Below, piece after piece: positions 44,604 to 51,318 of a stretch of 51,318 nt of DNA; position 1 is the first letter of the stretch; each line of letters begins with the position of its first letter. The translations under genes were made by a program, and so were the position numbers. The stretch is from an uncultured Helicobacteraceae bacterium (GTDB lineage Bacteria; Campylobacterota; Campylobacteria; Campylobacterales; Helicobacteraceae): positions 1-51,318 of the forward strand of contig CAMWQM010000013.1 in the NCBI GenBank assembly GCA_947176375.1, written 5' to 3'. The notes below the pieces were generated by a model that was not told where the DNA came from, did no database searches, and saw only the letters and a list, made by a program, of their open reading frames with translations.

Positions 44604-45699
44604 ATGAAAAAACTAAATATCATAATCCCTATTTATAATGTGGAAAATTATCTTAAAGATTGTCTAGATTCTATTCAAAGGCAAAGCTACACAAATTTTA
44701 GAGCAATATTAATAAATGATGGTAGCACAGATAAAAGCAAAGAAATCGCAGAATCTTACTTGAAAGATGAGCGATTTGTCTTAATCAATCAAGAAAATAT
44801 GGGTGTGGCGTATGCTAGAAATGCAGGATTAGAAATGATTAAATCAATAATGTTTAATCAAAATATTGGGGGGGGGCAACGATTTAGTGGATTCCAATGT
44901 GGTTTCTAATGAAGATTCTGGTATAGAATCCAGCTATGTTGGTTTTGTAGATTCTGATGATGTAATTGCAAAAGATTACTTTAGAAACCTCATATACACA
45001 CTAGAAATAAATAAAGTCCAAATATCAAAAAGCTCTGATATAGAGATTTTTGATACAAATAATTACAACAGCAAAGCCTTTTATTTAGAGCAAAAGAAAA
45101 CGAAAGGAAAAATCCACATAATTAAGAAAAATAATATCACAAAGCTAGAAGTATGGAGATGTGTATTTGAATACAACTTAATTAAAAATCTAAAATTCCA
45201 TAAATTGTTAGCAGAGGATATAGTCTTTAATTTTTGCGCTCACGCCCTTGCAAGAAAAATAGCCATTAATAAAAATGCTAGATATTTCTATCGCCAAAGG
45301 AATGGTTCAATTATGAAAGCAGGCAGCAATGGAAATACAAAAGGAAGCACAATGGAATCTTTTAGAGAAATATTCTATTTTTTAAGAGACAATAATTTAC
45401 TTCAAACTTTTGACCTCCCGACAGCTTTTATTCGCCCTAAATTAGAATATACATCTAAAAAAGATGAGGATTTTTTGGAAATGAAAAAAAATCTAAAAGA
45501 TTTAAATATTCCAAAATATATTGTGCAAAATAATAAGATTCTAAATGCTGCATTTAGTGCTAATAGCGCAAAAGAATTCATCGCTAAAACCTCATCACTC
45601 AAAGAAAAGTTTAAACAATATTTTCAATTTAGAATCTCAAAAAAACAAAATATCGTAAAATTTTTTGGCAAGGTGATTTATTCTAATAAAAGATTATAA
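44604..45699 (+). CDS. GT2 glycosyltransferase, phase-variable, out of frame here
   Basis: This is a family 2 (GT-A) transferase for surface glycan. The first frame reads KLNIIIPIYNVENYLKDCLD, ILINDGSTDKSKEIAESYL and NMGVAYARNAGLEMIK, then meets G9 at 44868-44876 and ends soon after. The second frame begins in the tract and continues SYVGFVDSDDVIAKDYFRNL with the D-S-D metal motif, then ITKLEVWRCVFEYNLIKNLK and YRQRNGSIMKAGS. With eight G the two join into 364 residues. The tract lies in an inserted segment of about 30 residues (about 82-113) that separates the normally adjacent A-R-N-A-G-L and Y-V-G-F-V-D-S-D-D elements. It is recorded in the OFF phase. Confidence 0.85.
44868..44876 (+). repeat. 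G9 slippage tract in the GT2 gene
   Basis: Nine G after AATATT. Removing one G joins the two halves of the transferase. It is the same length and the same off-by-one state as the fucosyltransferase tract. Confidence 0.85.
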
Positions 45700-46132
45700 A
45701 TTTTATTTATTAATTCCTTCAAAAAAAATCTAAAAAACTAAATACAAAAATCAATATAGAAGCACTTATTAACTTTTATACTTTTTATATTTTAAAATAA
45801 ATAAGATTCTAAAATCAACTTGTATTTAAATTAAAAATATTTTATTAATTTATTTTGTTCTTGTTGTGATTATGCTATGACTTAGATTCCAATTTAAAAA
45901 TAAAGCTAAATCTATATTACAAAATAATAAGTGGAATTTAAAAACTATGCTTTTTAGAGATGGTTTTGCTAATAAATACAATCCGACTCTAAAATAACAT
46001 AACTATTTTAGATTTTGTCTTTAAAAGCTTTAGGCAACTATATACAAAGGCGATTTTTTATCTTTATCACCATACTTAAAAACTAACAAAACCCCTCTCT
46101 AGATATGCTAAAAATCTTTACATATTTAATAA
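45700..46132. other. AT-rich intergenic stretch, nothing recognised
   Basis: About 430 bases between two convergent genes (the GT2 gene and metF). Stops occur in all frames. No clear terminator with a T-tract was found and no RNA gene was recognised. Confidence 0.5.
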
Positions 46133-47047
46133 TTATGAAATATTTAAATTGAAAAAATCTCTAACCAAATTCATTTTTGTCGCACTCATAAAGTGAAATT
46201 TATTATGCAATTTTTTTAGATTATTTAGATTTTGCATTGATAGCTCGATTCCTTTTTCTATCTCATATTCTCTACCCTTGCTGGAAGCTATTTCTAGCCC
46301 ATCTATGTAGCAATCTGGAATATATACATCTTTTAGTCTATTTTTTATAAAAATAGCAGTCTTATAGCTTGTAACAGGAAAGAATCCAAAAACAAGCTTC
46401 ACATCTCTACCATATATTTTATTCGCCATCTCTACATTCTCTAACAAAAATTCTGCACTTTCACTTGTATAAATTGGCTGTGAAAAAAGAGCATAAATAT
46501 CGTTGTTTGCGATCTTTTTATGGATTCTATCAGCTAAGTTAAAAAGATTATTTGAATAAGAATTAATCACATTGAAATTATAAATTTTATTTATTTTACT
46601 TTTTAGCTCCTTACCATTAATTGCCCTATTTTTATTTAACTCACTTATGATATAGGATAATTTAGCGGAATTTCCCTCAAAAACTCCCTTGCTCTCTATA
46701 CTATCGCCAAATTTTATAGGATCGCCTGTGAGGGTTAGAAAAAGTCTAATATCAAATTCATTCACCCCTAAAATATCTCCACAAAGTGCAATAGAATTCC
46801 TATCTCGCATCGAAAGTGTGCAAATCACAGGTTTAGACAAAGCATTTTGCAATTTCAAAGAGCTAATAATACTTGAGGGTTTGAATCTAGCCAAAGGGCT
46901 ATCAGTGCAAACAAACGCATCTATAAAATCATAGCTTTTTAGCTCATTTATCAAAGATTGATTAATATCTGCACTCAAACTCGGCGTAACTTCTAAACTA
47001 AGAAAAGAATTATTAGAACAAATCTTTGTGATTAATTTTTCTATCAT
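46133..47047 (-). CDS. metF: Methylenetetrahydrofolate reductase family protein MetF
   Basis: This flavoenzyme reduces 5,10-methylene- to 5-methyl-tetrahydrofolate, the methyl donor used by MetE. The protein (304 residues) shows FLSLEVTPSLSADINQSLIN (about residues 15-34, the S-x-E-x-x-P start of the barrel) and DAFVCTDSPLARFKPSSI. RDRNSIALCGDILGVNEFDI (about 81-100) and FLTLTGDPIKFGDS (about 103-116) are the folate/FAD-binding strand and loop. YALFSQPIYTSESAEFLLEN and LVFGFFPVTSYKTAIFIKNR match the second half. Sequence similarity to classic MetF is moderate, but its position 5 bases after metE supports the call. Confidence 0.85.
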   Translation of the reverse strand: MIEKLITKICSNNSFLSLEVTPSLSADINQSLINELKSYDFIDAFVCTDSPLARFKPSSIISSLKLQNALSKPVICTLSMRDRNSIALCGDILGVNEFDIRLFLTLTGDPIKFGDSIESKGVFEGNSAKLSYIISELNKNRAINGKELKSKINKIYNFNVINSYSNNLFNLADRIHKKIANNDIYALFSQPIYTSESAEFLLENVEMANKIYGRDVKLVFGFFPVTSYKTAIFIKNRLKDVYIPDCYIDGLEIASSKGREYEIEKGIELSMQNLNNLKKLHNKFHFMSATKMNLVRDFFNLNIS

Positions 47048-47052
47048 TTATT

Positions 47053-49323
47053 CTAAATTTCCTTTCTTATCTCTTTTACAGCATCTACTAGGTTTTTTAA
47101 GCTAGGTTTTACTTCATCATATTTTCTAGTTTTTAGCCCACAATCTGGGTTTATCCATAATTGCTCTTTTGGTAAAACTTCTAAAAGTGCCTTGATTTGC
47201 TTTTTTATTTCACTCACACTTGGAATCCTAGGGCTATGTATATCATAAACACCAGGACCAACTTCCTTTACATAGCCAATTTCTTTGAATACTTTTAGCA
47301 GTGCATTTCCACTTCTTGCAGTCTCAATACTTATAACATCAGCATCAAGAGCTTCTATACTCTTTATAATATCATTAAACTCGCTATAACACATATGCGT
47401 GTGAATCTGCACTTCACTCTTTGCTATCGCAGTAGCGATTTTAAAGCATTTTATTGCCCACAATTCATAATCTTCAATATTCTCTTTTCTTAATGGATAG
47501 CCCTCTTTGAATGCCGCTTCATCTACTTGAATAATTTTAATTCCCGCATTTTGCAAATCATTAATTTCACTAGCAATACTTAATGCAATCTGCTCACACA
47601 CAGCAGAACGCGCTAAATCATCCCTAACAAAACTCCAATTAAGTATCGTAACTGGTCCTGTTAGCATTCCTTTCATAATCTTTTTTGTTAGACTTTGTGC
47701 AAAATTTATCCATTCTAGTGTCATAGGCTTTAATCGCTCCACATCTCCATAAATGATAGGTGGCTTAACACATCTACTTCCATAGCTTTGCACCCAACCA
47801 TTAGATGAAAATGCAAATCCCATAAGCTGCTCACCAAAATATTCCACCATATCATTTCGCTCTGGTTCTCCGTGCACCAATACATCAAGTCCAATTTCTT
47901 CTTGAAACCTTACACAATCCCTTATATAATCCTTAATAGACTCATTATAAGATTCTGTATTAATTTCTCCTTTTTTATGATTTAGGCGCAATGCTCTTAT
48001 TTCAGGTGTTTGCGGAAATGAGCCAATCGTAGTAGTTGCCAAAATCGGATAGTCTAAAAGACTTTTTTGAAGCTTGATTCGCTCTTCATAAGGCGTACTC
48101 CTTGCAAAAAGCTTATTATTCGCAACCCTATCTCTAATCTCTTTATTATTTGTTTTATTTGAATTTGCCCTTTTTTGATTTAGCTCTATATTTTTCTCCC
48201 AAGATTCCTTAATTTCACTTGTGACACCATTTTTAAAAGCACTTTCTAACAATAGAATCTCACCAATCTTTTCTTTTGCAAAACTCAAATAAGATAGAAT
48301 CTCGCTATCAATTTTGCTCTCATTCTCCTTGCTAAAAGGCACATGTAAAAGCGAACAAGATGAGCTTACGGAGATTCTATCTTTTGGAATAATTTTGCTA
48401 ATCTCCTCTAAAAATTCTAGCTTTTGTGCTAAATTTGCAATCCAAATATTTCTCCCATCAATCACCCCAGCATACAGAATCTTATCGCTATTTGCGATAT
48501 TTTCTAAAGATTGTTTGTTTTTCTCTCCATAGATAAAATCAAGTCCAATTCCACAAATATCTGTCTTTAGCAAAATCTCGCTAAACTCGCTACTATGCTC
48601 AAAAAATGTGCTAACAATAGCCTTGATACCCTTTTTTGCAATGTTATTATAAACACATTCAATAATATTTCTATCATAGATGCATTTTAGATCGCCAGAC
48701 TGACTATCATTTAGCCCACGCACAAAAATAGGCTCACTAAACTCCACCAACACATTAGAATCTAACTTACTAATCTCATCAAGTAAATCAAAATAAGCAC
48801 TTTTTACTTTTTGAAAAATCTTCTGTGGCTTGCCATCAACAACCTTACTTAAGCCAAAAAATGTAAAAAGCCCAATTAAGCTAATTTTAGGCTTATAGCC
48901 ATTATCTTTAGCCTCCTTGTATTGCGATTTTAGAGATTCTATATTGATTTTATAATCATCATCAATGCTTAATTCAGGCACAACATAGTGATAATTTGTA
49001 TTAAACCATTTTGTCATCTCGCACGCTACACCACTTTTATGCCCTCTAGCCATAGCAAAATAGCACTCCAATCCATCCAAATGTCTAAATCGCTTTGGTT
49101 TTGCACCCAAATAGAAAGCTAAATCAATCAAATTATCATAAAAACTAAAATCATTTACACACACATTATCAAGCCTAGATTGAATCTTCCAATGCTCTAA
49201 TCGCAAACTTTTTGCGACATTTTCTAACTCATTTTCGCTTCCCCTTCCACTCCAAAAAGATTCCAAAGCCTTTTTTAATTCTCTATTTTTTCCAATTCGT
49301 GGGAATCCCAAAATACTACCCAT
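47053..49323 (-). CDS. metE: Cobalamin-independent methionine synthase MetE
   Basis: MetE transfers a methyl group from 5-methyltetrahydropteroyl-tri-glutamate to homocysteine, using zinc. The 756 residues fit the two-barrel enzyme. The N-terminus GFPRIGKNRELKKALESFWS and the C-terminal barrel start TTTIGSFPQTPEIR (about 430-443) are typical. VLVHGEPERNDMVEYFGEQL, QVDEAAFKEGYPLRKEN, and the zinc ligands in IHTHMCYSEFND (His/Cys) and WINPDCGLKTRKYDEV (Cys) are all present, so it should be active. It starts after a strong AAGGAG. metF is next in the operon. Confidence 0.96.
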   Translation of the reverse strand: MGSILGFPRIGKNRELKKALESFWSGRGSENELENVAKSLRLEHWKIQSRLDNVCVNDFSFYDNLIDLAFYLGAKPKRFRHLDGLECYFAMARGHKSGVACEMTKWFNTNYHYVVPELSIDDDYKINIESLKSQYKEAKDNGYKPKISLIGLFTFFGLSKVVDGKPQKIFQKVKSAYFDLLDEISKLDSNVLVEFSEPIFVRGLNDSQSGDLKCIYDRNIIECVYNNIAKKGIKAIVSTFFEHSSEFSEILLKTDICGIGLDFIYGEKNKQSLENIANSDKILYAGVIDGRNIWIANLAQKLEFLEEISKIIPKDRISVSSSCSLLHVPFSKENESKIDSEILSYLSFAKEKIGEILLLESAFKNGVTSEIKESWEKNIELNQKRANSNKTNNKEIRDRVANNKLFARSTPYEERIKLQKSLLDYPILATTTIGSFPQTPEIRALRLNHKKGEINTESYNESIKDYIRDCVRFQEEIGLDVLVHGEPERNDMVEYFGEQLMGFAFSSNGWVQSYGSRCVKPPIIYGDVERLKPMTLEWINFAQSLTKKIMKGMLTGPVTILNWSFVRDDLARSAVCEQIALSIASEINDLQNAGIKIIQVDEAAFKEGYPLRKENIEDYELWAIKCFKIATAIAKSEVQIHTHMCYSEFNDIIKSIEALDADVISIETARSGNALLKVFKEIGYVKEVGPGVYDIHSPRIPSVSEIKKQIKALLEVLPKEQLWINPDCGLKTRKYDEVKPSLKNLVDAVKEIRKEI

Positions 49324-49358
49324 ATTCTCTCCTTAAATTCTATTTTATACGAAGTAAA

Positions 49359-49391
49359 ATTATATGATTATTTTAATGAATACAATATATA
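49359..49391 (-). promoter_or_regulatory. Candidate metE promoter with overlapping repeat
   Basis: On the minus strand TATAAT (plus 49359-49364) lies about 36 bases upstream of the metE ATG. Directly upstream of it is the first copy of an 18-base direct repeat (plus 49374-49391), placed around the -35 position where an activator or repressor could act. Assignment is by eye. Confidence 0.35.
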
Positions 49392-49514
49392 TTTATTAAT
49401 TTTTGCATACTTTATTAGAAATTAATTTTATCTTTAAAACTTTTTTATGTGAAATTTTCCATAGATAGCGATATATTTTTACAATGATACAAAAAGTAAT
49501 GAATACAATATATA
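49374..49514. repeat. 18-base direct repeat, two copies 123 bases apart
   Basis: TAATGAATACAATATATA occurs at 49374-49391 and again at 49497-49514, in the same orientation, in the divergent region between metE and the outer-membrane protein gene. Exact conservation over this distance in a control region suggests binding sites or a small duplication. Confidence 0.55.
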
Positions 49515-49552
49515 ATTTTATTTTTTAGCAAAATTGATACAAATAAAAGAAC

Positions 49553-49558
49553 TATAAT
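49553..49558 (+). promoter_or_regulatory. Candidate -10 element for the outer-membrane protein gene
   Basis: TATAAT stands about 140 bases before the ATG at 49701. It is a perfect consensus -10. No good -35 is seen, as is common in Campylobacterota. The leader would be long. Confidence 0.3.
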
Positions 49559-49700
49559 CCATAAAACTACAAATTTTATACACAAATATATATTTAATCG
49601 CATAAAATTTAAAAAACATAGCAATTAAAAATTAAATTTGCTACACTTATATTCTATCACTCGCCTATGTGTGAAAAATTTAAAATCATAAGGCAAAACA

Positions 49701-50498
49701 ATGAAAGATTTGATAAAAATATTGTGTGTTTGTTTGATATGTGGGTTTATATATGCAAATGAGAACGAAAACAGCAACTCTACTAGTAACAATATGGATA
49801 ATAAAGTTGATTCTAATGAATCTAGTAATTTAGAAATATATAATTTGCAAAATATAGATGAAAATATCATCAATGTAGCTAAAATGGAGCCTCCCAAAGT
49901 AGAGTTTATAACAAATAGATTCTATTATAGTGTAGGACTAGGAGCTGGATGGAGTGGCTTTGAGCCAAATACTAATAGAAATGCTGGACTAATACCACTT
50001 ACTATGAGCTTTGGCTGGGCTTTTATGTTTAATGATTGGATAGGACTTCGCCCTTATGTGAGCTTTGATATTCGTGCAGGTGGTGATTTAAGAGATATGT
50101 TTAACTTGGAAAATCTAGCAAATGGAAGTAAAATCTCTGCTGGAGGTGCCGCAAATGGTGCGATAAATTTAGATTTATTAATAAATTTTTACAATACAGA
50201 AGATTACTACTTTAGAATAGGTGGGGTGCTAGGACTTGGCTGGGCTGGAGTACTTGGCTTTGGGATAGATGCTAGTATAGCTGATGGTGTGGATAGTAAA
50301 ATCGATTTAAGCACCTATGGAAGCTTGAGGATAAATACTGGATTAAAAATGGTATGGGAACAGAAGCATGCACTTGAACTATTAGTTAGAATCCCTGTCT
50401 ATAATAGCAAAAATACAATCAATATACTAGATTTAGTTAATAAAAATACTTATAGAGAGGGTATTGGCTTTATAGTGGCATATTCAATCACTTTATAG
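49701..50498 (+). CDS. Helicobacter-type outer-membrane beta-barrel protein
   Basis: It has 265 residues, with a signal peptide (MKDLIKILCVCLICGFIYAN). Residues about 21-50 are a short Asn/Ser/Glu-rich linker, and from about 72 there are repeated beta strands with Gly and aromatic girdle residues: RFYYSVGLGAGWSGFEPNTN, SFGWAFMFNDWIGLRPYVSF, YYFRIGGVLGLGWAGVLGFG, and a terminal strand IGFIVAYSITL. This is typical of small monomeric barrels in Helicobacter. No ligand or named family was recognised. The barrel design resembles the protein at 35.5 kb in general only. Confidence 0.7.
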   Translation: MKDLIKILCVCLICGFIYANENENSNSTSNNMDNKVDSNESSNLEIYNLQNIDENIINVAKMEPPKVEFITNRFYYSVGLGAGWSGFEPNTNRNAGLIPLTMSFGWAFMFNDWIGLRPYVSFDIRAGGDLRDMFNLENLANGSKISAGGAANGAINLDLLINFYNTEDYYFRIGGVLGLGWAGVLGFGIDASIADGVDSKIDLSTYGSLRINTGLKMVWEQKHALELLVRIPVYNSKNTINILDLVNKNTYREGIGFIVAYSITL

Positions 50499-50949
50499 AG
50501 ATTTAATGATAGTCTTATTTATGACCATATTAATATACAATGTTTATGCATAAAAATCTGCATAGAGACAAGCTGGAGATATAATAAGTTCTATATAGAT
50601 TTTATTATATAAACTACATTTAGAGTGTAAGGATTGAATTTATTGCTACTATATTACTTTGAAATTTGTATCAATAATTTTATGAAAAATTATGCTTTTA
50701 TGGTAAAAATGCTAGAAGGTGCAAAAATAGAATCTCTAAAAGTTTAAAGGAAAGTATGGCTATTAAAATTTATAAGTAACTATACTTTATATTTATTTAT
50801 CAGGATAAAGTGGGAATCCATAGATTCTAGGAATAGGTTTTAAAATATTTTAAATATTTAAAAGCTAGAACTAGTTAATTTGTTTGAATTGGATTAATTA
50901 TTTTTAGGGCGGACTAGGCTAGATAATTGATATTTTATATCTTAAATAT
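50499..50949. other. Intergenic stretch with broken pieces
   Basis: This stretch contains an orphan signal-like peptide frame (50506-50553: MIVLFMTILIYNVYA, then stop) with no downstream reading frame. Near 50810-50845 on the minus strand is the tail PIPRIYGFPLYPDK ending in TAA, which duplicates part of the adjacent glycosyltransferase C-terminus. No intact gene was seen. Confidence 0.45.
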
Positions 50950-51020
50950 CTATTTTTCTCTCTTAAATAATGAAGTGATAAAGAGCCTCACTCTTTTTGG
51001 GAATCCATAGATTCTAGGAA
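50812..51020. repeat. 22-base direct repeat, two copies
   Basis: The same 22 bases (beginning GGGAATCCATAG and ending ATTCTAGGAA) occur at 50812-50833 and 50999-51020. On the minus strand both read PRIYGFP in frame with C-terminal coding tails, so they look like the duplicated end of a glycosyltransferase gene rather than an independent element. Confidence 0.65.
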
Positions 51021-51318
51021 AGTGGAAGCAGAATTTATACTTACCTTTCATATAAGGATAAAATCTTTTTAAATCACTTTTAGTGAAGTTTAAGTCTTTT
51101 GAATAGCCTGTAAGTTGGAGGGATCTTAAAATTTCTCTTATGCTTAATTTTATATTATACAAAAGATGTTTTTCTAATATTTTGTCCTTGCATTTATCTC
51201 TTTTATTTTCAAACCACGAGGCAATAGTAAGCCAACTATATATTGACATATTTAGTTTAGATATAGTTATTTTACTATGCATTGTGGAATTAGGATTTAT
51301 TCGATAGTTATAAATTGG
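50950..51318 (-). CDS. C-terminal part of a GT2-type glycosyltransferase, cut by the window edge
   Basis: The frame is open beyond the ATG at 51280-51282 to the edge of the window, reading YNYRINPNSTMHSKITISKL. The Y-x-Y-R-x-N-x-x-S-T-M-H pattern is typical for the C-terminal region of family 2 transferases that act on lipooligosaccharide. The rest is basic (FENKRDKCKDKILEKHLLYN, FPRIYGFPKRVRLFITSLFK) and probably lies at the membrane surface. The start and catalytic domain are outside the window. A PRIYGFP tail is repeated about 190 bases further downstream. Confidence 0.6.
   Translation of the reverse strand, partial: PIYNYRINPNSTMHSKITISKLNMSIYSWLTIASWFENKRDKCKDKILEKHLLYNIKLSIREILRSLQLTGYSKDLNFTKSDLKRFYPYMKGKYKFCFHFPRIYGFPKRVRLFITSLFKREK

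Noticed and set aside
36797-46001. Shared 15-base string CTCTAAAATAACATA at 36797-36811 and 45987-46001
   Set aside because: AT-rich and of a length expected to recur by chance several times in a window of this size and composition.
50506-50553. Orphan signal-like peptide MIVLFMTILIYNVYA
   Set aside because: Fifteen codons only with no continuing frame; hydrophobic short frames are common in AT-rich DNA.
1-51318. CRISPR arrays, tRNA, rRNA, insertion sequences, phage genes
   Set aside because: Looked for and not seen: no spaced direct repeats, no transposase or integrase motifs, and no recognisable RNA genes.

Overview
The window looks like chromosomal DNA from a Helicobacter of the enterohepatic type (Campylobacterota). 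It is very AT-rich. It carries a hefABC-type efflux operon in H. pylori gene order, an AzlC/AzlD pair, a FutC-like fucosyltransferase with a slippable poly-G tract, and many short, tightly packed or overlapping genes. No rRNA, tRNA, CRISPR array, phage or insertion sequence was seen. The species call is inference from gene content and composition.

Layout. 0.4-7.0 kb (minus): hefA-hefB-hefC efflux operon ending in an MnmC-like methyltransferase. 7.1-9.8 kb (minus): purL-moaC. 9.9-12.9 kb (plus): molybdenum cofactor genes moeA-moaD-moaE-mobB-mog, followed by 1.1 kb of decayed sequence. 14.0-17.5 kb (minus): a FapA/DUF342 protein and a WD40-type protein. 17.6-22.0 kb (minus): methionine ABC transporter metN-metI and two MetQ proteins, split by relics that include the start of a molybdopterin oxidoreductase. 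22.2-27.5 kb (plus): rhodanese, TolC, HlyD and two ABC-2 permeases, with only a 13-codon stub where an ATPase gene would lie. 27.6-30.6 kb (plus): azlCD, a nadD-rsfS fusion, and a selD whose active-site codon is an in-frame UGA (selenocysteine). 30.7-36.7 kb (plus): ctp protease, purC-purS-purQ, an SH3 membrane protein, plsC, an envelope protein and a tetraheme cytochrome c. 36.9-45.7 kb: a surface-glycan block (wecB, four glycosyltransferase-type genes on minus, one on plus, plus msrB) with three G9 tracts. 46.1-49.3 kb (minus): metE-metF. 49.7-51.3 kb: an outer-membrane protein and the tail of another glycosyltransferase cut by the window edge.

Two themes tie the region together. The first is sulfur, selenium and one-carbon metabolism: methionine import (metNIQ), methionine synthesis (metE-metF), methionine sulfoxide repair (msrB), selenophosphate synthesis (selD) and molybdenum cofactor assembly. 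The second is a variable cell surface. In the read sequence two glycosyltransferases (the fucosyltransferase and the plus-strand GT2) are one G out of frame and one gene is in frame, so the glycan block probably switches by slipped-strand mispairing.

The most unusual global signal is the extreme frequency of the word GAATCT/AGATTC (often TAGAATCTA). It underlies Ser/Asp/Glu/Asn/Lys-rich low-complexity stretches inserted into unrelated proteins (MnmC-like, TolC, glycosyltransferases, envelope proteins) and also occurs in intergenic DNA. It behaves like a proliferating short repeat that coding genes tolerate.
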